Assembly: GCA_963665975.1 (NCBI GenBank) | Contig: OY762508.1 | Location: 1,674,001-1,738,000, forward strand | Length of the DNA stretch: 64,000 bases | Reading direction: 5' to 3' | DNA from: G963665975 sp963665975 | Lineage (GTDB): Bacteria; Bacteroidota; Rhodothermia; Rhodothermales; Bin80 | Position numbers and translations under genes: made by a program | The notes under the pieces: model-generated | What the model was told of the DNA's origin: nothing | What the model saw: only the letters and a program-made list of their open reading frames with translations | Database searches by the model: none | Part shown: positions 8,808 through 17,828 of the stretch, one piece after another | How positions within the stretch are numbered: position 1 is the first letter of the stretch | Layout of the letters: the number at the start of each line of letters is the position of its first letter

Positions 8808-10181
8808 CTAACTCGCGGCCTCCCATGTCATGCGTGGAAGGACGCTTTCCTGCAGCGCGCACATTCGGTCCAGCACCGCCACCGCACTGCGATACGAGTG
8901 CGTTGTCGGCTCCAGGAGCAGGGCCTGCAGTAGGGTCCGACGCGATCCGTTGGCGAAGGCCTCCACCAGCAGCTTGTTGATACTGGTCTGTCTGCCAAGA
9001 AGCGCGAGAATGCCCTCTGGAAGCGGCGCCATTGTCCACGCGTGGAGGCCCTCCTGATCAACGGTGGCGGGAACCTCAACAATGGAGCCTTCCGGAAGCC
9101 CCGGCACGAATCCCTCGTTGGCAACATTTACGGCCGCCAGATCCTGTCTTACGCCACAGTAGAGTCCTTCGATGATTGGAATGGCCAGTTCACCGGAGGG
9201 TTTGATGGCTTCCCCGGGTTCGTCCATATCCAGCGCTTTCGACTCGCTCCGCCGGGTGAAGAGGGGGATGTCCGTTGCGTTTTCGTGCAGGTTATAAATC
9301 CAGGTCGGCACCGTCCCCGTGTCCCAGGGATGCCCGTCTACGGGATCATAGAAGAACTGCAGCAAGCTGCTGCCGAGAAATTCCTCTGCCCACCGGATAT
9401 ACTCACCGATGTGGTTCGTCCCGGGAGAGGGGTATAGCCCGAACGTGCGCAGGAGTATGCGGCTCAGTGCGATTTCGTCCCATTCCGCAAGCCAGTGCGC
9501 CTCGCGTTCTCGTTCGCGCAGCCGCGTATACAGGTCCTCGCCGGTTTTACGGTGGCGAATGGTCTGAAACCACGTGCAGTGGTTAAGCCCGCATGCATAC
9601 GCTTCCAGGTCGTCGACGGGTACTTCCAGTAGCCTGCCTAGCTGCTTTTTTCCCGCAAACACACCGTGGCACAGGCCAACTGTTCGGATCGATGAAAGCC
9701 GATTCAGCGCCTCGCACAGCTTTGTCAGCGGGTTCGTGTAGTTGAGCAGCCACGCGTCCGGACACTGGCGCTCCATCGCCCTGGCAACCTCCAGCATCGG
9801 TCCCATGTTGCGCAGGGCATGAAACAGTCCTCCGGGGCCGCCATTCTCGCCGTAAATCTGCCGAAACCCGTATTGGCGCGGCACATGGAAATCCTGCGCC
9901 CAATAAAAATAGCGCCGTATTTCGATGGCTGTGATTACAAAGTCGGCTCCTTCCAGCGCTTTGTCCAGGTCTGTCGTATGCCAAAGGCGCACCCGGCGGC
10001 GCAGCTTTTCCGCAACCCTCTCCGCGTACTGTTGCATGGCAGGGAGCTCGGTGGCCTTCACATCCATCAGCACGACTTCCAGGTCGGCAGCACAAACCGC
10101 GTCGCTTAGCAGGATGTCGCGCAACGACGCAGGACCGAATTCGCGGCTGCCGGCGCCGACCAAGACTATTTTCAGTTTCAT
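8808..10181 (-). CDS. GH4 family glycosidase (alpha-galactosidase/glucuronidase type)
   Basis: The 457-residue protein has the GH4 layout: an N-terminal NAD-binding fold (IVLVGAGS, residues 5-12), the NYTNP segment (147-151), and the metal ligands Cys171 (GLCHG) and His201 (GLNHCTWF). GH4 enzymes cleave alpha or beta glycosides through NAD+-dependent oxidation at C3 with a divalent metal, in the cytoplasm. No signal peptide is present. Substrate class within GH4 is not certain. I chose ATG 10181 (MKLKIVL) over ATG 10196, which adds five residues before the fold. It precedes the SusC operon on the same strand, so it may process the imported sugar. Confidence 0.85.
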   Translation of the reverse strand: MKLKIVLVGAGSREFGPASLRDILLSDAVCAADLEVVLMDVKATELPAMQQYAERVAEKLRRRVRLWHTTDLDKALEGADFVITAIEIRRYFYWAQDFHVPRQYGFRQIYGENGGPGGLFHALRNMGPMLEVARAMERQCPDAWLLNYTNPLTKLCEALNRLSSIRTVGLCHGVFAGKKQLGRLLEVPVDDLEAYACGLNHCTWFQTIRHRKTGEDLYTRLREREREAHWLAEWDEIALSRILLRTFGLYPSPGTNHIGEYIRWAEEFLGSSLLQFFYDPVDGHPWDTGTVPTWIYNLHENATDIPLFTRRSESKALDMDEPGEAIKPSGELAIPIIEGLYCGVRQDLAAVNVANEGFVPGLPEGSIVEVPATVDQEGLHAWTMAPLPEGILALLGRQTSINKLLVEAFANGSRRTLLQALLLEPTTHSYRSAVAVLDRMCALQESVLPRMTWEAAS

Positions 10182-10363
10182 GCCCGTATGCATCAAAGCT
10201 CACTCAAGTCCGGAGTGCAAACCAATCCCATGAGTAATGTAATCATCCTGATCGGAGCATTGCCCGCTGATGCCACCCTTTTTCTGGCCGACAGTCTCGC
10301 ACCAGGCTTCGCCGGAGAGTCTGGATTGCGCTCCCGGGCGAGACGGGCCCAGGCAACTACTGT

Positions 10364-13138
10364 TTACAGGCGCAGGCGCAAGCTGGCGTAGTAGAATCCT
10401 CCATTCATGCCAAACTGGGTGACACGGCGGCTGTAGGGAAAACGCCCCAAACTGTAGTTGGAACAAGAATTAGCGGGACCGGCCAAGTTGTTGCAATGCT
10501 TGTCCGGGAACGTGTTCAGCGCATTGTTGGCGCCCACCGTGAGTTCGACCTGACGGCTGATATTGTAAGCCGCGCTCAGATCAATGAGCGTCTTGGCGGA
10601 AAACGTCTCGTCGTTGTCTGTATTGGTCGGCTTGTATTGGATCGGACCAAAGTAGTTGGCGCGCGCCATAATGGTCCAGTCGCCTAACTCGTACTTCAGG
10701 CTGATATTTCCCTTCTGGTGCGGCAACGCATCTTCGAGCCGGTTGCGCTCCTCCCGATTGAACAGCGTCGTACGCACCGCATCCAGATCGCCTCCGGTAA
10801 AGATGCGCGCCATCTCGGCGGGAACATTGGTATCGGTGACCTCTGTCGATGTCAGATTACCGGCCAGCGTGACCGTCAAGTCACCCAATCCAACGGGCAT
10901 AGTGAGCGCGGCAACCACGTCCACGCCATTCGTCGAGGTATTGACGGCATTGGCAAAGAACTGCGCCTGTCCCACGCCCTCACTTGCGAACGGCGCGAGG
11001 ATTTCGGCAACGATCGGATCGCGGTTGGAGAACCGGCTTGTAAGGACTATGCGATCTTGAATTGCTATACGGTAATAATCGACCGTCAACGACAGGTTGG
11101 AGCGCGGGCGAGCGACAAAGCCTACGCTGATGTTGGTGGCGGTCTCCTGCTTGAGGTCAGGAACGCCAAACGCCTTAGTTACGGGTGAATTGTTCTCCCC
11201 GGTAAGCACACGGGCGGGCTCCAGGACGCCTGCATCATTGAGCACAAACTGGATACTGACATTATTGAACCACAACTGATGCAGTGAAGGAGCGCGAAAG
11301 CCTGTGCTTGCAGCGCCGCGCAAGGCGAATGCATCGCTGAGCGAGACCCGTGTAGCGAGCTTGCCGGAAAAGGTTGAGCCAAAGTCGCTGTAGTTCTCAT
11401 ATCGTATTGCGCCGGTTCCCAGGAGCTTCTCCGACACTGTTGCTTCGAGCTCTGCGTAGCCGCTTATGCTATACCGGTGCCGGTCCACCTCATTGGAGGG
11501 CTGGAAACCCGGAAACACCTGCGATCCGGAATTCTTCGGCGATCCGTTGGGTTGGAGGGCAAAGTCAATTCCCGGGCGTGACCCGCCGTTGCCAAGCGAG
11601 TACGATTCAAACTGCCCCGCCTGAATCTGGTAGTTCTCCACTCGGAATTCCGATCCGAGCGCTAGAACTAGCGACTGCCAGTTGCCAGAGGGAAGGGCCC
11701 GGTACGCGTCAAGGTTCCCTGTGCTCTGATTGAAGTGCAGCGTGCCGGCATCAAACGAGGTCGGACTGGTGCTTCCAACAATGGACGCGTTGATCGAATT
11801 CTCGATGTTGAACTGAAACGAGTTGCCGCCGGTGGTTGCGCTCATATCCACAATCCAGCCGTTGATACTGCCTTTGACGCCTGCTGTCATGCTGCGGTCC
11901 CGGATCACGCTATGGATCTCCGGAAGGAAGCCGTCGGGATACACGGCCAGATTATTCCTGTCATTCTGGTTCGGGCGGCGCACAAATCCCGTTGCCGTTC
12001 CCTTGCGATGCGAAGCACCGCCGCTGGCGTAAAAATGGGCGTTTCCGCGAAGCGCGACGCGACTGTTGAAAAAGATCGATCCCATGGTGGCGTACCCCTG
12101 CCCGGTTTTCATTTGTATGTCTTGTCGGGTGAGCCCGCGCCGGGCAAGCTCGGCATCGGTGGCCGCAGCCCCGGAAATGCCGTAGAAGTAGACCCCGGTG
12201 TACGGATCGCTTCGATTCGTGCGGCCGCGATCCAGGAACTCACCGGTCACATTTACGAAACCGCCCGAACCTACAGGGAACCCGTAGTTGGCGGAAAGCT
12301 GCACCTGCTCTCCGTCGCCTTCCATGGTCTGGCCGATGCCTGCGTGGATCAGCAAGGCCTCGGTTTGATCCTGAAGTTCCACATTGATCACACCGGCAAT
12401 CGCATCAGAGCCGTATTGGGCCGACGCCCCGTCTCGAAGGACTTCTATACGCTTCACAGCCGCTTTAGGCAGTGCATTCAGGTCCACGCCCACGGTTCCG
12501 CGGCCGAACGTGCCATTGACGTGGACGATCGCCGAAGTATGCCGACGCTTCCCGTTTACGAGCGTCAATACCTGGTCCGGTCCAAGGCCACGGATACTCG
12601 CAGGGTTGATATGGTCGGTGCCATCGGAAATCGTCTGGTGAGACGCATTGAAGGATGGAGCCAAGTAGTGCAGCGACTGGTTTATCTCCTGCACACCGAG
12701 CTGCCCCAGTGCTTCTGCTCCAATGATGTCCACCGGCACCGGTGTCTCTGTGGCCGTTCGCTCACCCCGCGATCCAACCACCACGACCTCTTCTCCGAAC
12801 TCGGCAATAGTCTCCTTCAGAGCAAACGACTGCGTAGTCGTCGCTCCGACAGTAACAGTAATGCTGACCTCCTGTGTTGCAAACCCCAGAAAGCCTGCCC
12901 GCAAAACAGGGCTCCCGGCGGGCACCGTAAGCATATAATTGCCGTCGTTATCCGATACGGTTCCAATGAGCGTATTGACGACAGAGACGTTAGCGCCAGG
13001 CAGAGGCAAGCCGTCGCTGGTGACCGTCCCGGATACTGTTCCGTAATCCTGTCCCATTACGCTGAGCGGGAGAAGAGTGCAGGCAGCCACAGATGCCATC
13101 ATAACATGCATACGGCGCAGATTGGAAATTGCGTTCAT
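10364..13138 (-). CDS. TonB-dependent receptor with carboxypeptidase-regulatory-like domain
   Basis: A 924-residue outer-membrane receptor: signal peptide (MNAISNLRRMHVMMASVAAC...), a carboxypeptidase-regulatory-like domain (about 33-110, YGTVSGTVTSDGLPLPGANV), then a plug with VVVVGSRGERTATETPVPVD and LRDGASAQYGSDAIAGVINV, and a 22-strand-type barrel. ATG 13138 is preferred over the open frame's upstream ATG (13297) because it starts directly at the signal peptide. It lacks the SusC signature region and has no SusD partner, so it is an ordinary TonB receptor; ligand (iron chelate, vitamin or other) unknown. It ends 160 bases upstream of the GH4 gene and probably has its own promoter. Confidence 0.9.
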   Translation of the reverse strand: MNAISNLRRMHVMMASVAACTLLPLSVMGQDYGTVSGTVTSDGLPLPGANVSVVNTLIGTVSDNDGNYMLTVPAGSPVLRAGFLGFATQEVSITVTVGATTTQSFALKETIAEFGEEVVVVGSRGERTATETPVPVDIIGAEALGQLGVQEINQSLHYLAPSFNASHQTISDGTDHINPASIRGLGPDQVLTLVNGKRRHTSAIVHVNGTFGRGTVGVDLNALPKAAVKRIEVLRDGASAQYGSDAIAGVINVELQDQTEALLIHAGIGQTMEGDGEQVQLSANYGFPVGSGGFVNVTGEFLDRGRTNRSDPYTGVYFYGISGAAATDAELARRGLTRQDIQMKTGQGYATMGSIFFNSRVALRGNAHFYASGGASHRKGTATGFVRRPNQNDRNNLAVYPDGFLPEIHSVIRDRSMTAGVKGSINGWIVDMSATTGGNSFQFNIENSINASIVGSTSPTSFDAGTLHFNQSTGNLDAYRALPSGNWQSLVLALGSEFRVENYQIQAGQFESYSLGNGGSRPGIDFALQPNGSPKNSGSQVFPGFQPSNEVDRHRYSISGYAELEATVSEKLLGTGAIRYENYSDFGSTFSGKLATRVSLSDAFALRGAASTGFRAPSLHQLWFNNVSIQFVLNDAGVLEPARVLTGENNSPVTKAFGVPDLKQETATNISVGFVARPRSNLSLTVDYYRIAIQDRIVLTSRFSNRDPIVAEILAPFASEGVGQAQFFANAVNTSTNGVDVVAALTMPVGLGDLTVTLAGNLTSTEVTDTNVPAEMARIFTGGDLDAVRTTLFNREERNRLEDALPHQKGNISLKYELGDWTIMARANYFGPIQYKPTNTDNDETFSAKTLIDLSAAYNISRQVELTVGANNALNTFPDKHCNNLAGPANSCSNYSLGRFPYSRRVTQFGMNGGFYYASLRLRL

Positions 13139-13283
13139 GGATGCGTGTGATTGATTCGAGGACAATGGGATTAGACAAGCCACCCAATATAGGCCCTTCG
13201 GGGAGGAGGAAACCGCACGGAATGCATGACGTGGTGGCGCGTACAGATACGGGACACGATGGTCCGGGGATCCGAGCAGGACC

Positions 13284-13500
13284 GATCGGGAGGCCATTCT
13301 CGCTGTAGATCAGCCTATAGCCGTATGGGCGCGGCGCGGGAAAATCCTGCGCCCAGCAGAAATAGCGCCGTATGTTGATGACTGCGATTACAACGCCGGC
13401 TCCTTCCAGGGCGGTGGCGCAACCGCGCCGCTTAGCAGGATCTCACGCAAGGGCGCATGGTTTCCTGGGCCTGTTGTTGTGTTGGAGATAGGCAACTTTG
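13284..13500 (-). pseudogene. Relic of a second GH4 glycosidase gene
   Basis: On the minus strand this stretch reads as a decayed copy of the intact GH4 gene at 8808-10181. One block encodes APLREILLSGAV (intact gene: PASLRDILLSDAV); a second encodes IRRYFCWAQDFPAPRPYGYR (intact: IRRYFYWAQDFHVPRQYGFR) followed by IYSENG. The roughly 130 bases that separate these blocks in the intact gene are deleted here, and the frame is broken. Both the DNA and the peptide match are clear by eye. It lies upstream of the TonB receptor, so GH4 copies once flanked that gene on both sides. Confidence 0.75.
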
Positions 13501-13822
13501 TGGCGCGCACGGCGGCGTGAGCCGTTTGACACAAGAACAAGACACGCTCTCGCCATGGCGTCGCCGATCTTGGCCGCGTATGCATGATCTGCCCAACCCG
13601 GCGTACTCATCGGAAACACTACGATGACCTTGGTATCATAGTCGCTACCTTTATTATAATTCTTGCGTGCGTTTCACCTGCGTGCTCACACATGCAGTGT
13701 CGTGCTGGTCCGTAATTTATTGGTCGCGCCCCCAAAACCGACCTGCGTCTCCGCACCTGTAGTCACTGCTCCCACTTCCCTGGTGAGCGCCCATCTATAC
13801 GCTCTCTGTTATCCGCCTTCCC
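13501..13822. other. Intergenic region between the GH4 relic and the propeller/hydrolase gene
   Basis: Divergent spacing between the minus-strand relic and the plus-strand gene at 13823. The minus strand still contains a short readable stretch (GWADHAYAAKIGDAMARA) that may be more gene debris, unidentified. No RNA gene or strong terminator was seen. An AT-rich patch near 13645-13665 (ctttattataattcttg) could be part of a promoter, unproven. Confidence 0.3.
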
Positions 13823-16363
13823 ATGACTCGACAAGCAATTCCTGCACTCGCCCTGCTCCTTTTCGCACCAGGTCTGCGTGCGCCTGTATCGGCGCAGCCC
13901 GCCGTATATCCCGCAAGTGACCTGCCGGTGCGGTATACCAACGCGAAAACCGGGGGCAACTATATGTACAACTTCTACCTGCCGCCCCCGGGCACGAGCA
14001 CGCCGTGGTGGCCTTCCTGGTCGCCCGACGGCTCCACGCTCGCGTTTTCCATGCAGGGGAGCATCTGGCGATTGCGCATCGGCGAAACTGACGCCCATGA
14101 GCTGGTGCATGCGGAGCAGTACCTCTCCTCTCCCGAATGGTCACCGGACGGCCGCTATGTGGCGTTCACCGCGGACGACGGCCGGGCCATCAACCTGCGA
14201 CTGTTGGAACTGGAAACGGGTGCGGTGACATCCCTGACCGACGGCGACTTCCTCAACCTCGACCCTGCATGGTCACCGGACGGCACGCGCCTTGCCTACG
14301 TCTCTACGCAGCCGAACGGGTATTTCAATGTATTTGTCATGGACATGGAGGATGGCGAGAGCCTGCAGGTAACGCGGGATCATTCGTTCGGCAGATCACG
14401 GTTGTATTTCGGGGACGTGGACCTGCACATCCAGCCTGCATGGATGCCTTCGGGCGACTCGTTGCTGATTGTCTCCAACCGCGGCATTCCACTCGGATCC
14501 GGAGGCGTCTGGAGGATTCCGGTCGCTCCTGACGCCATGGAACAGGCTACCTTGATCCACAAGGAGGAAACCCTCTACCGGACGCGTCCCCATGTGTCCC
14601 CGGACGGCAAGCGGTTCGTCTACAGCTCTCATTTGGGGGGACAGTTCACCAACCTGTTTGTATTGCCTACATCAGGCGGTGAGCCGTACAAGCTCACCTT
14701 CGGCGAGTGGGATAGCTTCCATCCTCGTTTCTCCCCTGACGGCGAAACCATCGCGTACGTATCCAACCGCGACGGGCTGCCCGAACTGCGCCTTTTGCAG
14801 ACCTACGGCGGACGGGACCAGGGGGTGCCAATCCATACCCGCCAATGGACCGTTCCAATGGGCTCTGTGAAGGTCCAGATACGGGATGCAGACACAAACA
14901 CCCTGCTTCCGGGGCGCATTTATACCAGAGCGGAGGACGGCAAGACCTACGTCCCGTCGGATGCCTACCACCGGCAGGGACGCCTCTCCGAGCATTTCTT
15001 TCATACGGCAGGCGCATTTACGCTAGAGGTGCCCGCAGGCAACATCGTACTCGAAGCAATGCATGGCTTCGAGTATCATCCTGCGGCGAGCACGGCGGTT
15101 GTCGTGCCCGGTGACACCACTAACGTCACGCTGACGCTGCACCCTATGATCGATCTCGCGTCCCGCGGTTGGTTCAGCGGCAGCAACCACGTCCATATGA
15201 ACTATGGCGGCAACCTTCACAACACGCCCGAAAACCTGGTCTACATGGCGGCGGCTGAGGACCTGCACGTGATCGGCGAACTGATCGCCAACAAGGATAA
15301 TCGGATCCTGGACTACCAGTATTTCACAGGTGAATTGCACCCCTTGAGCGACGAAGACCACCTGTTGTATTTCAACGAGGAGTACCGTCCGCCGTTTTAC
15401 GGGCATGTTTCATTTATCAACCTGACCGAGCATCTGATTTCGCCGTTTACGACGGGCTACGAGGGGACTGCCATCGAAAGTCTCTATCCTAGCAATACGC
15501 AAATGTTCACTCTGGCGCGGGAGCAGGGTGCCCTGGGTGCGTATGTGCATCCGTACTGGGGCAGTGAGGATCCGCTGGAGACCGACCTGGGCGTTGCCAA
15601 AGCGTTCCCTGTCGATCTTGCACTCGGAACGATCGATTACCACGAATTGGTGTCGGGCGCCAATTGGGCGGCGTATCTGGTATGGCACCACGCGCTGAAC
15701 AACGGCTTTCGGATTCCCGCCGTCGGCGGTGAGGATTCGATCAGTAACCTGCACCGCACGGCCATCGTGGGCCAGATGCGAGCCTATGCATATCTGGGCG
15801 ACGGGCTGAGCTGGGATGGTTGGCTGGACGCCATCCGCGGCGGCCGCCTGTTCGTAACGAACGGCCCGCTCCTGGAGCTTTCCGTCAACGATCAAATGAT
15901 TGGCGCCACGGTTCCGTTACCGCCAGAAGGAGGAACCGTCCGTATCAAGGGGACGGTCCAATCTATCGCTCCTTTGGACAGCGCCGCATTGGTTGTCGGT
16001 GGCGAAACTCTGGACTTGGGGCTGGATCGGAGCGCTGATTTTCCCTTCACCTTTGAGCGTGACCTGGAGATTACACGTAGTACGTGGATTACGCTGCAGG
16101 CCCACGCCAACGGCGCCATCCATCCGTTGGACGACGTGTTCCAACAGGCCACCACCAACCCAATCTGGGTGACCGTTGGCGATCGCCCCGTGCGTTCTGC
16201 CACCTCTGCCGCCTATTTCATTCGATGGATCGACAAGCTGACGGCCATGGCTGAGGCCCATCCGGGTTGGCGCTCCGAGCGGGAAAAGGAGCATGTCCTG
16301 GGCGAGTTCCGAGAGGCGCGCCGTGTGTATGAGCGCTTATTGGACGAGGCGAACACCCACTAA
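13823..16363 (+). CDS. Exported beta-propeller protein with CehA/McbA-type metallohydrolase domain
   Basis: An 846-residue exported protein with a signal peptide (1-24, ending PVSAQ). Residues ~50-335 hold PD40/WD40-like TolB-type repeats, each marked by WSPDG or FSPDG (SWSPDGSTLAFS, EWSPDGRYVAFT, AWSPDGTRLAYV, HVSPDGKRFVYS, RFSPDGETIAYV). From about 440 a PHP-like/CehA-McbA hydrolase domain follows, with SGSNHVHMNYGG (an HxH metal pair) and YVHPYWGSEDP. CehA/McbA family enzymes hydrolyse esters, carbamates and related bonds, but substrates differ widely. The gene stands alone between an opposite-strand relic and an opposite-strand toxin-like pair. Substrate cannot be predicted. Confidence 0.75.
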   Translation: MTRQAIPALALLLFAPGLRAPVSAQPAVYPASDLPVRYTNAKTGGNYMYNFYLPPPGTSTPWWPSWSPDGSTLAFSMQGSIWRLRIGETDAHELVHAEQYLSSPEWSPDGRYVAFTADDGRAINLRLLELETGAVTSLTDGDFLNLDPAWSPDGTRLAYVSTQPNGYFNVFVMDMEDGESLQVTRDHSFGRSRLYFGDVDLHIQPAWMPSGDSLLIVSNRGIPLGSGGVWRIPVAPDAMEQATLIHKEETLYRTRPHVSPDGKRFVYSSHLGGQFTNLFVLPTSGGEPYKLTFGEWDSFHPRFSPDGETIAYVSNRDGLPELRLLQTYGGRDQGVPIHTRQWTVPMGSVKVQIRDADTNTLLPGRIYTRAEDGKTYVPSDAYHRQGRLSEHFFHTAGAFTLEVPAGNIVLEAMHGFEYHPAASTAVVVPGDTTNVTLTLHPMIDLASRGWFSGSNHVHMNYGGNLHNTPENLVYMAAAEDLHVIGELIANKDNRILDYQYFTGELHPLSDEDHLLYFNEEYRPPFYGHVSFINLTEHLISPFTTGYEGTAIESLYPSNTQMFTLAREQGALGAYVHPYWGSEDPLETDLGVAKAFPVDLALGTIDYHELVSGANWAAYLVWHHALNNGFRIPAVGGEDSISNLHRTAIVGQMRAYAYLGDGLSWDGWLDAIRGGRLFVTNGPLLELSVNDQMIGATVPLPPEGGTVRIKGTVQSIAPLDSAALVVGGETLDLGLDRSADFPFTFERDLEITRSTWITLQAHANGAIHPLDDVFQQATTNPIWVTVGDRPVRSATSAAYFIRWIDKLTAMAEAHPGWRSEREKEHVLGEFREARRVYERLLDEANTH

Positions 16364-16544
16364 CGAGTTTGCGCCATAGAAACGGCCGTTGATGGAGTTA
16401 GTGCGCGGGAAAGGCCATTAAACCAACCAATAACCAATGTACAGCGCTTCTGACCGGAACGGCTCGCCCCTTGTTATGTCAGAAAACAGGGTTGTAAAGA
16501 ACTACTCGGATAGTCAGATCCCGTCAATTCCACCAATTCATCGG
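16364..16544. other. Convergent intergenic region
   Basis: Short space between the plus-strand hydrolase gene and the minus-strand small gene. I see no clear terminator hairpin and no gene. Confidence 0.3.
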
Positions 16545-16802
16545 TCAAGATCCATCCGTGCCCCTGCTCTCCGATCCGGGATTCAGGGTCCCTCTATCGT
16601 GATGGTCTGACCGGTCTAGCCCACTTTGGGGTTCGTGGTTGTCTGGTTCGTCAGGTGCGTCGGGACCCTCGAAAACCACGCGGCCATTTTCCCAGAATAC
16701 GGCGTATTGCCCCAATCGGCGTTTGCGCTCCAGAGCTTGGTCAACTGCGCGCTGCAGGGACTTTAGTCCTTTCATCGCAAAATCATCGAGAGAATCCATC
16801 AC
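16545..16802 (-). CDS. Small protein paired with zeta-toxin-like ATPase (putative antitoxin/partner)
   Basis: An 85-residue acidic, hydrophilic protein. The first ~50 residues look helical (FAMKGLKSLQRAVDQALERK) followed by QYAVFWENGRVVFEGP; the tail is Asp/Gly/Ser-rich and probably disordered. The gene overlaps the end of the ATPase gene by 20 bases, the usual layout of a coupled pair. Small partners of this size commonly accompany COG4185 zeta-like ATPases; calling it an antitoxin is inference. ATG 16802 is used; ATG 16799 is equally possible. Confidence 0.55.
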   Translation of the reverse strand: MMDSLDDFAMKGLKSLQRAVDQALERKRRLGQYAVFWENGRVVFEGPDAPDEPDNHEPQSGLDRSDHHDRGTLNPGSESRGTDGS

Positions 16803-17382
16803 GCCTTATCTCTTGCAGGGTTTGCAGCATTGCCGGTTCGGTCACTTCCCGGTACGCGCCGTGCTGCGTGAATACTACTACGGGGACTCTATTGGCATTG
16901 CAGTAGCACACCGCACGGTCCACAAGTAAAGCATACTCACCGAGAAAGTTGTCCAGGCTGCGAAAATAGCGCCGCTCAATATCAGCATGGCGAATATTGT
17001 GTCCGCCATGACGCACACGCTCGGCCACGCGGGACTTCGCCATTTCAACGCTCGGTAACGCCAGATAAAGCATTTCAACCCACCAGCCTTCCGATCTTAA
17101 TCGTTTTATCAGCCGCCGGTGTGCGAGTCCCGACAGCGTGGTTTCGAAGCCGAAATCGCGTCTCGCCAGGATATTTTCTGAAATTTCGCGCAGGAACATG
17201 CGACTAGCCGCAATTGCCATGCCTTCCGGCGCCAAAGGCGCGAGGCCCGCAGCGATCAGGTCCGCATTCACAAAGGTTTGGCAGCCTGCAACGCTAGGCA
17301 GGTAATCCAGCGCAAAGGTGGTCTTGCCAGCACCATTGGGGCCAGCGACGATCCAGCAGACCGGCTTAAGCGTCCGGTTCAT
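16783..17382 (-). CDS. Zeta-toxin-like P-loop ATPase/kinase (COG4185 type)
   Basis: The 199-residue protein has a Walker A loop GPNGAGKTT (residues 14-22), the zeta-like NADLIAAGLAP segment, GFETTLSG and RVAERVRHGGHNIRHADIERRY, features of the zeta toxin/COG4185 family. Zeta kinases phosphorylate UDP-N-acetylglucosamine; many chromosomal relatives are untested. The start ATG 17382 overlaps, in an ATGA, the stop codon of a decayed hsdS reading frame (17379-17543), so this gene was once the next gene of a type I restriction operon. It overlaps its small downstream partner by 20 bases. The open frame runs further upstream to 17736 but that part is the relic read in another frame. Confidence 0.75.
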   Translation of the reverse strand: MNRTLKPVCWIVAGPNGAGKTTFALDYLPSVAGCQTFVNADLIAAGLAPLAPEGMAIAASRMFLREISENILARRDFGFETTLSGLAHRRLIKRLRSEGWWVEMLYLALPSVEMAKSRVAERVRHGGHNIRHADIERRYFRSLDNFLGEYALLVDRAVCYCNANRVPVVVFTQHGAYREVTEPAMLQTLQEIRRDGFSR

Positions 17383-17543
17383 GCTAAACGAACCTGCCCG
17401 GGAAGAAGCTGTTGCATCATGCCCCGCTAGATGGTGCGGGTTTTGTCGCAGCGCTGTTTCAACTGCTGGCGTATCGCAGTATCCACAATGGAGGAAACAG
17501 CGGCAATTGCCTGTTGTTCCTCGATGTAAGGCTACTTGAAATT
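17379..17543 (-). pseudogene. Relic of type I restriction specificity subunit (HsdS) C-terminus
   Basis: Minus-strand reading gives 55 codons matching the conserved C-terminal end of HsdS: P-[YL]-IEEQQAIAAVSSIVDTA, then RCDKTRTI, a stop, and RGMMQQLLPGQVRLA. In intact HsdS proteins this is the EEQ-[KR]-AI ... L-x-x-TR-x-[LI]-KQGMMQ-x-LLTGR-[IV]-RL helix and tail. Two in-frame TAG codons interrupt it (minus-strand codons starting at 17534 and 17429; the second replaces the usual Lys before QGMM). Its natural stop overlaps the ATPase start. No hsdM or hsdR is present in the window, so the restriction system is gone. Confidence 0.8.
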
Positions 17544-17828
17544 CCTTCCGCTGCCCACACGAGTCCCGCGGCCTTGCTTCTTCCTCTGAGCAGTACATAA
17601 CGCGGATCATGGCAATGCCAACCCGCCTGCGTCTTCGGGCCTGGACCTTGCTTTCCGGGTTTCCGCCGCATCCGCACGGGACTTGAGATCCGTGGCCTAG
17701 ATGGTGACAAGTACCACTACGGTAAGAGGCGCCCACTTCGTGGGTGCGCTATATTTCGGAAATTAATGGCCGCGACGCTTTGCAACGGATTAAAGGCTCT
17801 TGCCCGTGTAAGCAGATGCAGGGCTTTT
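17544..17828. other. Intergenic region, probable remains of the dead restriction locus
   Basis: Together with the hsdS relic this makes about 450 bases without an intact gene. Upstream of the recognisable hsdS tail no further domain could be read on the minus strand. The promoter of the plus-strand LRR/Ig protein must lie here; no consensus could be assigned. Confidence 0.3.

Noticed and set aside
11735..13150. Long plus-strand open frame of 471 codons
   Set aside because: It lies fully antisense to the well-supported TonB receptor and its translation has no domain, signal or sensible composition.
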